From: UBA1801 sp035353395
GTDB taxonomy: Bacteria > Acidobacteriota > Holophagae > Holophagales > Holophagaceae
NCBI GenBank assembly: GCA_035353395.1
Contig: DAOPZL010000024.1
Coordinates: 1-38,644, forward strand
Length of the DNA: 38,644 nucleotides
Direction of reading: 5' to 3'
Positions 1-7,892 of the stretch are shown in pieces. The position numbers were made by a program, and so were the translations under genes. The stretch's first letter is position 1. Every line of letters begins with the position of its first letter. A model generated the notes under the pieces. The model was not told where the DNA came from, did no database searches, and worked only from the letters and a program-made list of their open reading frames with translations.

Positions 1-1
1 C

Positions 2-1492
2 ATGCATGAATCCATCATGTTGAATCCGAACAAGATCGTCAGGGCGCTGGAGAAGCCCGCGGCGGACTTCACGAAGCAGGACATCATCCGGTTCATCGAG
101 GCGAACGGCATCCGGATGCTCAACTTCCGCTACGTCGGAGGGGACGGCCGCCTCAAGAAGCTCAACTTCGTCATCAACAGCAGGTCCCACCTGGACCGCG
201 TGCTCTCCATGGGGGAGCGCGTGGACGGCTCGAGCCTCTTCTCCTTCGTGGACGCCGATTCCAGCGATCTCTACGTGGTGCCCCGCTACCGGACGGCCTT
301 CGTGAATCCCTTCACCGAGGTGCCCACCATCGACCTCATCTGCTCCTACTACGACTTCCAGGGGAATCCCCTCGAGAGTTCGCCGGACCACGTCATCCGG
401 AAGGCCCAGAAGCGGCTGAAGGAGCGCACCGGGCTCACCATGCACGCCCTGGGCGAGCTGGAGTACTACCTCTTCTCGGAGGTCGACCGGATCTATCCCA
501 TCGTCGAGCAGAAGGGCTACCACGAGTCGCACCCCTTCTCGAAGTGGGGCCTCGTGCGCCGCGAGGCCATGAGCGTGATCAGCGAAATGGGCGGGATGAT
601 CAAGTACGGCCACGCGGAAGTCGGCAACATCATCAGCGGCGACCTGGAGATGGTGCAGCACGAGATCGAGTTCCTGCCCGTGCCCATCGAGGACGCCGCC
701 GACCAGCTGGTCATGGCCAAGTGGGCCGTGCGCGAGGTGGCCTACAAGCACGGCCTGGAGGTCAGCTTCGCGCCGAAGATCATCGTGGGCCAGGCGGGAA
801 GCGGCATGCACGTGCACACGCGCTTCACCAGGGACGGCGTGAACGTCATGGCCGACCAGAACGGCCTCACCGAGACCGCCCGGAAGGTGATCGCCGGCTA
901 CCTCATGAGCTCGGAGTCCCTGACGGCCTTCGGCAACACCGTGCCCACCTCCTTCCTCCGCCTGGTCCCCCACCAGGAAGCCCCCACGAGCATCTGCTGG
1001 GGCGACCGGAACCGCTCGGTGCTGGTGCGCGTGCCCCTCGGCTGGATCGGCGTGGGCGACCGCATGATCCGGGACGCCAACCCGAACGAGCCCGCCGGGG
1101 ACATGGCCTCCTGCGAGAACTTCCAGACGGTGGAGCTCCGCAGCCCCGACGGCTCGGCCAACGCGCACCTGCTCCTGGCCGGGATGGCCGTGGCCGCGCG
1201 GTACGGGCTGGAGCACCCCGACGCCCTCCGCACGGCGGACGAGCTGTACGTCAGGGCCGACGCGAGCCGCATCGACACCCTGAGGCAGCTGCCCGCCTCC
1301 TGCTGGGAATCCGCGGAGTGCCTGAAGCGGGACCGGGCCCGGTACGAGGAAGGCGGCGTCTTCCCCGCCGGCCTGATCGATTCCATCGCGAAGGATCTCC
1401 AGGCCTACGACGACCTGAACATGAGCGAGAAGATGTTCGGCAACGCCGATTCCCTGCGGAACCTGGTCAACAAGTACCAGCACTGCGGCTAG
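2..1492 (+). CDS. Glutamine synthetase family protein
   Basis: This 496-residue protein has the glutamine synthetase fold, which ligates ammonia to glutamate (or a related amine to glutamate) using ATP in the cytoplasm. An N-terminal beta-grasp region lies at about residues 25-115. The catalytic region includes ELEYYLF (152-158, metal-binding glutamates), GSGMHVH (266-272, the ATP/metal histidine motif), NRSVLVRVPL (337-346) and ELRSPDGSAN (378-387). It is slightly longer than classical GSI (about 470), and I see no clear adenylylation tyrosine loop. It could be a true GlnA or a paralogue acting on another amine, so no symbol is given. The first ATG is at base 2 of the window, with another in frame at 17. 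The real start could lie upstream of the window, so the 5' end is uncertain. Confidence 0.85.
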   Translation: MHESIMLNPNKIVRALEKPAADFTKQDIIRFIEANGIRMLNFRYVGGDGRLKKLNFVINSRSHLDRVLSMGERVDGSSLFSFVDADSSDLYVVPRYRTAFVNPFTEVPTIDLICSYYDFQGNPLESSPDHVIRKAQKRLKERTGLTMHALGELEYYLFSEVDRIYPIVEQKGYHESHPFSKWGLVRREAMSVISEMGGMIKYGHAEVGNIISGDLEMVQHEIEFLPVPIEDAADQLVMAKWAVREVAYKHGLEVSFAPKIIVGQAGSGMHVHTRFTRDGVNVMADQNGLTETARKVIAGYLMSSESLTAFGNTVPTSFLRLVPHQEAPTSICWGDRNRSVLVRVPLGWIGVGDRMIRDANPNEPAGDMASCENFQTVELRSPDGSANAHLLLAGMAVAARYGLEHPDALRTADELYVRADASRIDTLRQLPASCWESAECLKRDRARYEEGGVFPAGLIDSIAKDLQAYDDLNMSEKMFGNADSLRNLVNKYQHCG

Positions 1493-1516
1493 GAGCCGCC
1501 TCTCTCCCCGAGCTTC

Positions 1517-1538
1517 CCCCGGGCCGCCGGGCCCGGGG
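1517..1538. terminator. GC-rich hairpin between the glutamine synthetase gene and nadA
   Basis: CCCCGGGCC (1517-1525) pairs with GGCCCGGGG's complement at 1530-1538 around a 4-base loop, giving a 9-bp GC stem just after the synthetase stop. No T run follows, so it is at best a weak intrinsic terminator. It lies where the -35 region of nadA would fall. Confidence 0.35.
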
Positions 1539-1544
1539 ACAAGG

Positions 1545-1550
1545 TAGAAT
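1545..1550 (+). promoter_or_regulatory. Candidate -10 element of nadA
   Basis: TAGAAT sits 6 bases before the nadA ATG, so transcription would start at or next to the start codon. No SD lies at normal spacing and no convincing -35 hexamer is visible. A leaderless nadA transcript is possible but unproven. Confidence 0.3.
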
Positions 1551-1556
1551 GTCCCC

Positions 1557-2405
1557 ATGGCCACGTCCCCGACCTCCTACGTTCCCGATCTCGATTCCAT
1601 CGACCCGTCGCTGGATCTCCAGGCGGAGATCCGCCGGCTGCGCCGGGAAAGGAACGCGGTGATCCTGGCGCACTACTACCAGGAACCCGAGATCCAGGAC
1701 CTCGCGGACTTCGTCGGCGACAGCCTCCAGCTCAGCCAGCAGGCCGCCGGCACCGGCGCCGAGGTGATCGTCTTCTGCGGCGTCCACTTCATGGCGGAGA
1801 CGGCGAAGATCCTCTGTCCCGGCAAGACCGTCGTCATCCCCGACCTGGACGCGGGCTGCAGCCTGTCCGACCGCTGTCCCGGCGAGCAGTTCGGGGAGTG
1901 GCTCAAGCAGTACCCCGACCACGAGGTCGTGAGCTACATCAACTGCTCCGCCGCGGTGAAGGCCCTCTCCACGATCATCTGCACCAGCTCGAACGCCGTG
2001 CGGGTGGTGGAGAGCATCCCGAAGGAGAAGCCCATCGTCTTCGCCCCGGACCGGCACCTGGGCAGCTGGGTGATGAAGCAGACCGGGCGCCCCATGGTCC
2101 TGTGGCCGGGCTTCTGCATCGTCCACGAGCAGTTCACCGCCAAGCGCGTCGCGGCCCTCAAGGCGCGGCATCCCGCCGCGAAGCTCATCGTCCACCCGGA
2201 GTGCGACGCCTCGGTCAGCCAGCTGGCCGATTTCGTGGGATCGACGGCCGCCCTCCTGAAGTTCGTCGCCAGGGANNNNNNNNNNNNNNNNNNNNNNNNN
2301 NNNNNNNNNNNNNNNNNNNNNNNNNNNNNNNNNNNNNNNNNNNNNNNNNNNNNNNNNNNNNNNNNNNNNNNNNNNCCCGTCCAGCGCATGCTGGACCTGG
2401 GCTGA
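1557..2405 (+). CDS. nadA: Quinolinate synthase NadA, interrupted by an assembly gap
   Basis: NadA condenses iminoaspartate with dihydroxyacetone phosphate to quinolinate in de novo NAD synthesis, using a [4Fe-4S] cluster with three cysteine ligands. Visible family motifs are ILAHYYQ (36-42), GDSLQLS (54-60), FCGVHFMAETAKIL (73-86), APDRHLG (163-169) and GFCIVHE (185-191). The first two cluster ligands should be Cys101 (in AGCSL) and Cys187 (in GFCIV). The third cysteine and most of the last domain fall in the 100-N gap. After the gap the frame resumes with PVQRMLDLG and a stop, the expected NadA C terminus. By comparison with known NadA proteins about 70-80 residues should lie there, yet 100 N hold only 33. 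The gap length is therefore a placeholder and the gene is probably intact. It converges on the next gene with 8 bases between stops. Confidence 0.93.
   Translation: MATSPTSYVPDLDSIDPSLDLQAEIRRLRRERNAVILAHYYQEPEIQDLADFVGDSLQLSQQAAGTGAEVIVFCGVHFMAETAKILCPGKTVVIPDLDAGCSLSDRCPGEQFGEWLKQYPDHEVVSYINCSAAVKALSTIICTSSNAVRVVESIPKEKPIVFAPDRHLGSWVMKQTGRPMVLWPGFCIVHEQFTAKRVAALKARHPAAKLIVHPECDASVSQLADFVGSTAALLKFVARXXXXXXXXXXXXXXXXXXXXXXXXXXXXXXXXXXPVQRMLDLG
2276..2375. other. Assembly gap (100 N)
   Basis: Exactly 100 unknown bases, the conventional filler for a scaffold gap of unknown size. It removes the third Fe-S cysteine region of NadA, and the true missing sequence is probably longer (inference from NadA family length). 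Confidence 0.98.
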
Positions 2406-2413
2406 GGGTCCGC

Positions 2414-3187
2414 CTACTGGACCGTGAGATGGGGAATGTCCGGTCCGAGCTTCAGGGATAGGGCCTCGAAGGGCGCGGAGACCGTGAAATCGCTTCCGGG
2501 CACGAGGCCAGGAAGGAGCCGCTGTCGCGGCGCAGGCAGGACCACCACCTCCCCGGCCCTCAGGCCCGGGATCTCCAGCCCGGACCAGGTGTCCAGCGGC
2601 ACGCGCCGGTGATGGGACCCGCAGCGCAGCTCCAGGGCGCCCTCCTCGGGGAAGCCCAGGACCATCCAGGCCCCCAGCACGGCGCCGGCCCCGTCCTCCA
2701 GCGCCAGGCACCACCCCGCGTTCCCCCCTCCCCGGTGCAGCCCCACCGCCGCCAGGGTGGGCTGGGGCACGGCCCCCAGGGTGCCGCCCGGGCCCTGGAC
2801 GGCGAGACGGTCCAGGTGGGTCCCGTCCCCCCGGCGGAGGAGCACGGGCCTCGGCAGGCAGGGCAGCAGCCGGACCGACGTGGCCAAGGGCGCCAGGGCA
2901 TCCGGGAGGTCCCCGCGGCGGGTCCACTTCTCGGCGTAGGCCAGGGCCTGCTTCAGGCGCTGGACGGCCCGCGGCCCCCCCTCCAGCACCTGCCTCAGGC
3001 TCGGTGGGACGAGCGCCTCCGCCAGCGCTTCGGACCGGCCTTCGCCCAGCCGGGCGAGCCGCACCTGCTCCACGCGGTGCAGGTCCACGAGCCGCGAGGG
3101 ATCCGAGGGCAGCGGGGCCACCAGGGCCCTGTGTTCCGCGGCGCCCTCGCACCAGACCGCCGTTCCCAGCTTGAAGCACTCCGTCAT
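2414..3187 (-). CDS. Hypothetical protein, 257 aa
   Basis: I do not recognise this protein. It begins MTECFKLGTAVWCEG, has no signal peptide or membrane segment, and is rich in Leu, Arg, Gly and Pro. Its second half (about 130-235) looks like a run of beta strands, for example GWCLALEDG and GEVVVLPAP. The start at 3187 is chosen because GAGG lies 8 bases upstream; the frame stays open further upstream, but that part has low-complexity shadow character. It is divergent from the CPBP protease gene (about 140 bases apart) and converges on nadA. GC-rich codon use matches its neighbours, so it is probably a real lineage-specific gene. Confidence 0.65.
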   Translation of the reverse strand: MTECFKLGTAVWCEGAAEHRALVAPLPSDPSRLVDLHRVEQVRLARLGEGRSEALAEALVPPSLRQVLEGGPRAVQRLKQALAYAEKWTRRGDLPDALAPLATSVRLLPCLPRPVLLRRGDGTHLDRLAVQGPGGTLGAVPQPTLAAVGLHRGGGNAGWCLALEDGAGAVLGAWMVLGFPEEGALELRCGSHHRRVPLDTWSGLEIPGLRAGEVVVLPAPRQRLLPGLVPGSDFTVSAPFEALSLKLGPDIPHLTVQ

Positions 3188-3326
3188 CACCGTATCCTCG
3201 GCCGCACGTGGGGTTCCGGAAAGGTCGAGCCGGACCCGGCCCCCGGGCGCCGACATCGCCGGAGCTCGCATCGGCCGGACAGGAAAAGGCCGCGGAGTCT
3301 CCTCCGAGAGGCTAGCATCCTTGAAT

Positions 3327-4697
3327 ATGGCCGCGTACCCCCCTGCCCCCTGGCATCCTGATCGCCGCTGGGCGGATCCCCTGATCGCCCTCCTCGGGGT
3401 CATGATCCTCTACCTCGTCGTCTGGCGCGTACGGAGCTTCCATAGGATGCCGGTGGAGCCTCCCGCCCGGATCGGCCCCCAGGCCCGCCTCGTCGAGCTC
3501 CGCCAGGCGGCCCAGGATCTCGCGAGGAACCATGTCGGGGGATTCCTGGCCAGGGAGTCGACGACGCGGCTGGGCGAGGGCATGTCCTCGCCCTGGGACC
3601 GCGCCCTCTGCGCCATCCTCGCGGCGGAGGCCGGGAACCGGGAACTGGGGCGCTCCCTGGCGATGGAAGGCGACTTCCCGGACGGCGACGGTTTCAGGCG
3701 CTGCTACTCCGCCGCCTACCTCTCGCGGGGGATCCCCCCGGCGGCGGAGGAGCGGGCCGCGGTCGGCCGCTCGCTCCGCGGGGGCTACGCCGCCCGCCTC
3801 CTGGAAGCCCGGCTGGCGGAGGAACCGGGCGCCGCGCCCAGGATCCGGGCCCAGGCGCGCGCCTGGGCCCTTCCCCGGCTGGTGGGCCTCTCGGCCGCCG
3901 GCCTGGCCTTCCTGCTGCTGGTCCCCTCCGGCCTCGCCATGGCGATCGTGCTCGCCGCGTCCGCCGGGAAGCCGAATCCGGTCCCGATCCCGAGGCCCCG
4001 GCTTCCGGGACGGGCCCTCGTCCTGGTGTTCCTGGGCTGGTTCCTGGCCTTCCTTTCCTCCGGCATCGTGGTCGGCGGCGTCATGGCCAGGGTGCCTTCC
4101 CTGCGGCCCTTCGCCCTTCCCCTGACCTACGGATTCCATGCGATCGTCGGCCTCGCGCTCGTCTGCCGGGCGGAAGGACTGTCCCCGACAGGCTTCTGGA
4201 AACGATCGTCGCCGGGTTCCCGCTGGAAGAGCCTGGCCTGGGGCTTCGGATTCCTCGCCCTGGGCGTCGTCATGGTCCTGGCGGTCTCCCTCCTGCTGGA
4301 CGCCTTCCTCGAACCGCAGGCGCCTCCCCAGCAGGAGCTGCTGGACCTCGTGGCGGGCGCCAGGGGGGCCTGGTCCCTGGCGCTGCTCTTCCTCACGGTT
4401 TCCGTCGCGGCCCCGGTCTTCGAGGAAGGCCTGTTCCGGGGGATGCTCCTGCCCTGGCTGGGCTACAGCCTGGAGACGTTCATGGGCGTCCGCTCGGGAT
4501 GGGCGGCCGCACTGCTGCTGAGCAGCCTCGGGTTCGGGATCATCCACCTGGAGCCCGCCGCCGTGCCGGTGCTCTCCACCCTCGGCGCGGCGCTGGGCCT
4601 CGCGTTCCTCCGCACCCGGAATCTCGGCACCTCGATCCTGGTCCACGGCCTGTGGAACGGAGGCGTCTTCCTGTTCTACCGGGTGGTGATGGGCTGA
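3327..4697 (+). CDS. CPBP family intramembrane glutamic endopeptidase
   Basis: A 456-residue multi-pass membrane protein with a C-terminal CPBP (Rce1/Abi-like) protease domain. All three family motifs are present: EEGLFR (Glu366, Glu367, Arg371), FGIIH (His407) and HGLWN (His440, Asn444). One membrane helix lies near residues 17-34. A soluble, Ala/Arg-rich stretch of about 40-180 follows, then several helices (about 185-215, 228-255, 262-280, 303-325, 346-365, 390-410, 412-428). The N-terminal helix and soluble region are extra to a typical 200-300 residue CPBP protein. ATG at 3327 is used; a TTG at 3321 in the same frame has better spacing to the GAGAGG at 3306-3311 and may be the real start. 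The substrate is unknown. The gene ends 2 bases from the convergent kinase stop. Confidence 0.88.
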   Translation: MAAYPPAPWHPDRRWADPLIALLGVMILYLVVWRVRSFHRMPVEPPARIGPQARLVELRQAAQDLARNHVGGFLARESTTRLGEGMSSPWDRALCAILAAEAGNRELGRSLAMEGDFPDGDGFRRCYSAAYLSRGIPPAAEERAAVGRSLRGGYAARLLEARLAEEPGAAPRIRAQARAWALPRLVGLSAAGLAFLLLVPSGLAMAIVLAASAGKPNPVPIPRPRLPGRALVLVFLGWFLAFLSSGIVVGGVMARVPSLRPFALPLTYGFHAIVGLALVCRAEGLSPTGFWKRSSPGSRWKSLAWGFGFLALGVVMVLAVSLLLDAFLEPQAPPQQELLDLVAGARGAWSLALLFLTVSVAAPVFEEGLFRGMLLPWLGYSLETFMGVRSGWAAALLLSSLGFGIIHLEPAAVPVLSTLGAALGLAFLRTRNLGTSILVHGLWNGGVFLFYRVVMG

Positions 4698-4699
4698 GA

Positions 4700-5908
4700 T
4701 CAGGACCCGGGCTGGGTCAACCGGGCGTACAGCCACCAGAAGAGCTGGCCCCCGATGAGGACGAAGACGATCCACCAGATCAGCGTCTTGGGCTGGATGG
4801 GCTCGGAGGCGGGGCGCTGGCGCTCGCCCTGCGTGGTCCGGGCGGAGGGCCCGGTGAAGGTCGACCCGAGTTCGCCCTCGTTCTCGAGCTCGATCTTGAG
4901 GTTCGAGGAGGTCGAATAGCCCGGCATCGGACGCCCCGGCGTGGCGCGGCCGGTCGATGTGGCCCGGACGGCGGCCCCCCGGCCCGTCCCCTGGGCCGGG
5001 ATGGTCGCGGCGGCGCGCGGCCGCATGCGTCGCAGGGGCACGATGTCCCCGGCGTGGTCGTCATGGCGGAACATCTCGTTGATGCGGTCGAGCACCGGGC
5101 CTTCCAGGCCATGGGCATCCAGGAGCGCCGTGAGGAACTCCATCAGCGTCTCGTAGCGGTCGTCCGGATCGTGGGCCAGGGCCGTCCGGAACACGTTGGC
5201 CACGTCGCCGGACATCCCCTGCGGGATGACGGGCGGCTCGTGCAGGACATGGGTGATCACCGCGGCGACGTTGTTCCCGGGATGGGGCAGCTGGCCCGTG
5301 AGGAGCTCGAAGGTCGTGACGGCGAAGGCGTAGCGGTCCGAGCTGGGCGTGGGTTCCGCCCCCTTCAGGAGTTCCGGGGCGCTGTAGGCGGGCGAGCCGA
5401 GGAACTCCCCGGTCGAGGTGAGGCGCGGTGCCATGGTCTTGGCGATGCCGAAGTCCATCAGCTTCACCCGTCCGTCCTCACCGACCAGGATGTTGTCCGG
5501 CTTCACGTCGCGGTGGATGATGGCGTGCCTGTGGGCGGACCGCAGCGCGCGCATGGCCTGGATGAGGATCCCGAAGCTGGTCTCGATCTCCAGGCCGCCT
5601 TCCCGGATGTGCCTGCCCAGGCTCTGCCCCTCCACGTATTCCATGGCCAGGAAAGGCCCAAGACTGGGCTCCTCGCCCACGTCGTAGATGGTGACGATGT
5701 TGGGATGGTTCAGCTGGGCCGAGACCTCGGCCTCCCGCTTGAACCTTTCCAGGGCCAGGTCCCGCTCCTCTCCCACGGCCCGCACCACCTTGATGGCCAG
5801 CCGCCGCTTGAGCAGCGGGTCCTCGGCCAGGTACACCGTGCCCATGGCCCCCTGGCCGACAGGTCGTTGGATCTGGTAGCGCCCGATCGAGGCTGGGTGA
5901 GCTTGCAT
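4700..5908 (-). CDS. Membrane-anchored Ser/Thr protein kinase (PknB-like)
   Basis: A 402-residue Hanks-type kinase. The kinase domain spans about 10-265: Gly loop GQGAMG (18-23), catalytic Lys40 in LAIKVV, HRDVKPDN (132-139, catalytic Asp134), DFG (152-154) and APE (177-179). The activation loop contains Thr164, Ser165 and Thr166, possible autophosphorylation sites. A linker rich in Arg, Thr and Pro (about 290-372) leads to one C-terminal membrane helix at about 375-395, rich in Trp, and a short tail. No PASTA or other sensor domain follows the helix, so any signal must be sensed by the kinase side or a partner. The start at 5908 fits the family N terminus, although its SD is weak. It is divergent from the efpL-like gene. 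Confidence 0.93.
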   Translation of the reverse strand: MQAHPASIGRYQIQRPVGQGAMGTVYLAEDPLLKRRLAIKVVRAVGEERDLALERFKREAEVSAQLNHPNIVTIYDVGEEPSLGPFLAMEYVEGQSLGRHIREGGLEIETSFGILIQAMRALRSAHRHAIIHRDVKPDNILVGEDGRVKLMDFGIAKTMAPRLTSTGEFLGSPAYSAPELLKGAEPTPSSDRYAFAVTTFELLTGQLPHPGNNVAAVITHVLHEPPVIPQGMSGDVANVFRTALAHDPDDRYETLMEFLTALLDAHGLEGPVLDRINEMFRHDDHAGDIVPLRRMRPRAAATIPAQGTGRGAAVRATSTGRATPGRPMPGYSTSSNLKIELENEGELGSTFTGPSARTTQGERQRPASEPIQPKTLIWWIVFVLIGGQLFWWLYARLTQPGS

Positions 5909-6072
5909 GGTAAGGGGCCCAATCCTTAATCATAGCCTCGGGGAAGAGGATTTCGTCCATACGTATGCGGGATCCTGGGCCAGGCTTCCCACTCCAGGTA
6001 GAATCGAATTCCACCGCCGGCCCCAGGCCGGGGTCTGGACGATTGCCCTCCCACGCACATTCCGAGGAATCC

Positions 6073-6648
6073 ATGGCAGCCCTGATCGAAGCCATCGCCG
6101 TCAAGCGAAAGATGTTTTTCGAGTTCGAAGACACCCCCTACCACTGCCTGGACGTCGAGGTCTCGACGCCCACGGCCCGGGGCGGACAGACCCTGGTGCG
6201 CCTCAAGATGAGGAACCTGATCACCCGGGCCGTCTTCGACAAGACCTTCAAGGCCGGCGACAAGTTCAAGGAGCCCGATCTCGCCCAGGTGCCGGCCTCC
6301 TACCTCTACAGCGACGGGGAAGGCTCCCATTTCATGGACCAGGAGACCTTCGAGACCCATACCCTGAATGGGGACATGGTGGGAGATGCCCTGGATTTCC
6401 TGGTGGAAGGCCAGATCATCCAGATCCAGAAGTACAACGGCAATCCCATCGGCCTCCAGCTGCCCTCCCACGTGGAGCTGGCGGTCACCTACACCGAGCC
6501 CGGCTCGCGCGGCGACACGGCCAGCGGGAACGTCACCAAGCCCGCCAAGCTGGAGACGGGCATGGAGATCAAGGTGCCCCTGTTCATCAAGGAAGGCGAG
6601 AAGGTGAAGGTCAGCACCGAGACTCGGGAATTCGCGGGCCGGGCCTGA
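6073..6648 (+). CDS. Elongation factor P-like protein (YeiP/EfpL type)
   Basis: A 191-residue EF-P superfamily protein that would bind between the ribosomal P and E sites and relieve stalling at difficult peptide bonds. It has the three expected beta-barrel domains: KOW-like about 4-65, OB about 68-130, C-terminal about 135-191. The tip loop reads STPTARGG (31-38). EF-P carries a modified Lys or Arg there, in a PGKGG-type loop; the SPTARG form with an unmodified Arg (Arg36 here) is typical of the YeiP/EfpL branch. The C terminus ETREFAGRA also resembles YeiP more than EF-P. ATG at 6073 is preceded by GAGG with 5-base spacing. An inverted-repeat element begins 2 bases after the stop, followed by rsgA. 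Subfamily assignment rests on motif comparison, not a tree. Confidence 0.85.
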   Translation: MAALIEAIAVKRKMFFEFEDTPYHCLDVEVSTPTARGGQTLVRLKMRNLITRAVFDKTFKAGDKFKEPDLAQVPASYLYSDGEGSHFMDQETFETHTLNGDMVGDALDFLVEGQIIQIQKYNGNPIGLQLPSHVELAVTYTEPGSRGDTASGNVTKPAKLETGMEIKVPLFIKEGEKVKVSTETREFAGRA

Positions 6649-6649
6649 G

Positions 6650-6791
6650 GTTCACCACGGAGACCACGGAGGCTTTCACTGAGACAAGCACGGAGGACAA
6701 GGCACGCTCCCCCCACGGGACCTCAGGGGATCTTCTCCCCGGTGTCGTCTCCGTGTCCTTTCGTCGTGCCTTCCGGGTCTCCGTGGTGAAC
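6650..6791. repeat. Inverted-repeat (MITE/REP-like) element between efpL and rsgA
   Basis: A 16-base terminal sequence at 6650-6665 (GTTCACCACGGAGACC) is repeated exactly in reverse complement at 6776-6791. Inside, both arms carry further degenerate copies of a CACGGAGG/ACAAGG-like theme, so the 142-base unit can fold into a long imperfect hairpin. It starts 2 bases after the efpL stop and ends 2 bases before the annotated rsgA ATG, filling the whole intergenic space. It contains no credible ORF. It could be a mobile element remnant, a terminator, or both. Confidence 0.75.
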
Positions 6792-6793
6792 GG

Positions 6794-7882
6794 ATGAAGA
6801 ACTACCGCCTGGGCCAGAGCCGGGAGGCCGACGAGATGGACAGCCCGGGGGCCTATGCCCGGGAAGGCCGCGCCCAGAGCAAGCGCCGGCAGCGGACCGC
6901 CGAGCGCCTGCTGACGGACATCGAGAGTCACGACGCCGACGCCATGCTGCGCCTGCCGGATCCCTCGCCCTGGATGCACCTGGAGGAGGCCACGCTCATC
7001 CAGCGCCACAGCCAGTGGGTGGACCTGGAGCTGGGGGACAGGAGCCAGCTCCGGGCCACGCTTTCCGGCAAGCTCAAGGGGGTGAAGCTGGTGGTCGGGG
7101 ACCGCGTGCGGTACTCCCCGGTCCCCCTGGAGCCCTCGGATCCGGGCCTGCCGAGCGTCCAGGTGCTGGCCGTCATGCCCCGCCGGACCCTTCTGAAGCG
7201 CGGCGGCATCGACGACCGCGAGCCCTGGCAGCTCATCTGCGCCAATGCCGACGAGATCTGGGCCTGTGCCTCGGTGGTCGACCCTCCCCTGCGGCCGGGC
7301 CTCCTGGAGCGGGTCCAGGTCCTGGCCCTGGCGGCGCACCTGGACTTCCGCGCGGTGATCACCAAGCGGGACCGGACGAGCCTCGCGGACACCCTGCCGG
7401 AGCTGGACCCCTTGCGGGAGCTGGGCGTGCCGATCCTGGAGACCAGCGCCCTGAAGGGGGAGGGCCTCGCCGGGCTCCGGGAGCGCCTCGCGGGCCGGGT
7501 GGTGGTCCTGGTGGGCCACAGCGGCGTCGGGAAGAGCACCCTGATCAATGCCCTCCTGCCCACGGCCAGCCTCAAGACCGGCGGCATGAGCCGCTACGGC
7601 ACCGGCCGCCAGACCACGACCTCGGCCATCTGGCTGCCCTGCCCGGGCGGCGGCACCCTGATCGACACGCCGGGCATCCGCACCCTGAGCGTGCGCGGGC
7701 TGGACCGCGAGCTGCTCGGAACCATCTTCCCGGAGTTCCCCAAGGACTGGATCGAGGACCCCATGGGCTTCGACCCGGAGGACGAGGCCCTGGGCCTGGA
7801 CTACCCGGAGCGACTCCAGAGCCTCCAGCGCCTGTGGCAGGAGATGGAGGAGCGCAACCCCAACCAGAACGTGTTCCGATGA
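6794..7882 (+). CDS. rsgA: Ribosome small-subunit GTPase RsgA, lacking the zinc finger
   Basis: A 362-residue circularly permuted GTPase that would check 30S maturation. An N-terminal OB-fold lies at about 65-130. The GTPase motifs come in the permuted order: G4 TKRD (190-193), G5 ETSALKGEG (216-224), G1 GHSGVGKS (241-248), switch region around GRQTTT (271-276) and G3 DTPG (291-294). Normal RsgA ends in a Cys/His zinc-binding domain. Here residues 312-362 contain no cysteine at all, only an acidic helical tail, so that domain is lost or replaced. ATG at 6794 abuts the repeat element and has no SD. An in-frame ATG at 6836 has GGGAGG 8 bases upstream and may be the real start, giving 348 residues. 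Confidence 0.88.
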   Translation: MKNYRLGQSREADEMDSPGAYAREGRAQSKRRQRTAERLLTDIESHDADAMLRLPDPSPWMHLEEATLIQRHSQWVDLELGDRSQLRATLSGKLKGVKLVVGDRVRYSPVPLEPSDPGLPSVQVLAVMPRRTLLKRGGIDDREPWQLICANADEIWACASVVDPPLRPGLLERVQVLALAAHLDFRAVITKRDRTSLADTLPELDPLRELGVPILETSALKGEGLAGLRERLAGRVVVLVGHSGVGKSTLINALLPTASLKTGGMSRYGTGRQTTTSAIWLPCPGGGTLIDTPGIRTLSVRGLDRELLGTIFPEFPKDWIEDPMGFDPEDEALGLDYPERLQSLQRLWQEMEERNPNQNVFR

Positions 7883-7892
7883 AGGCGGCCCG

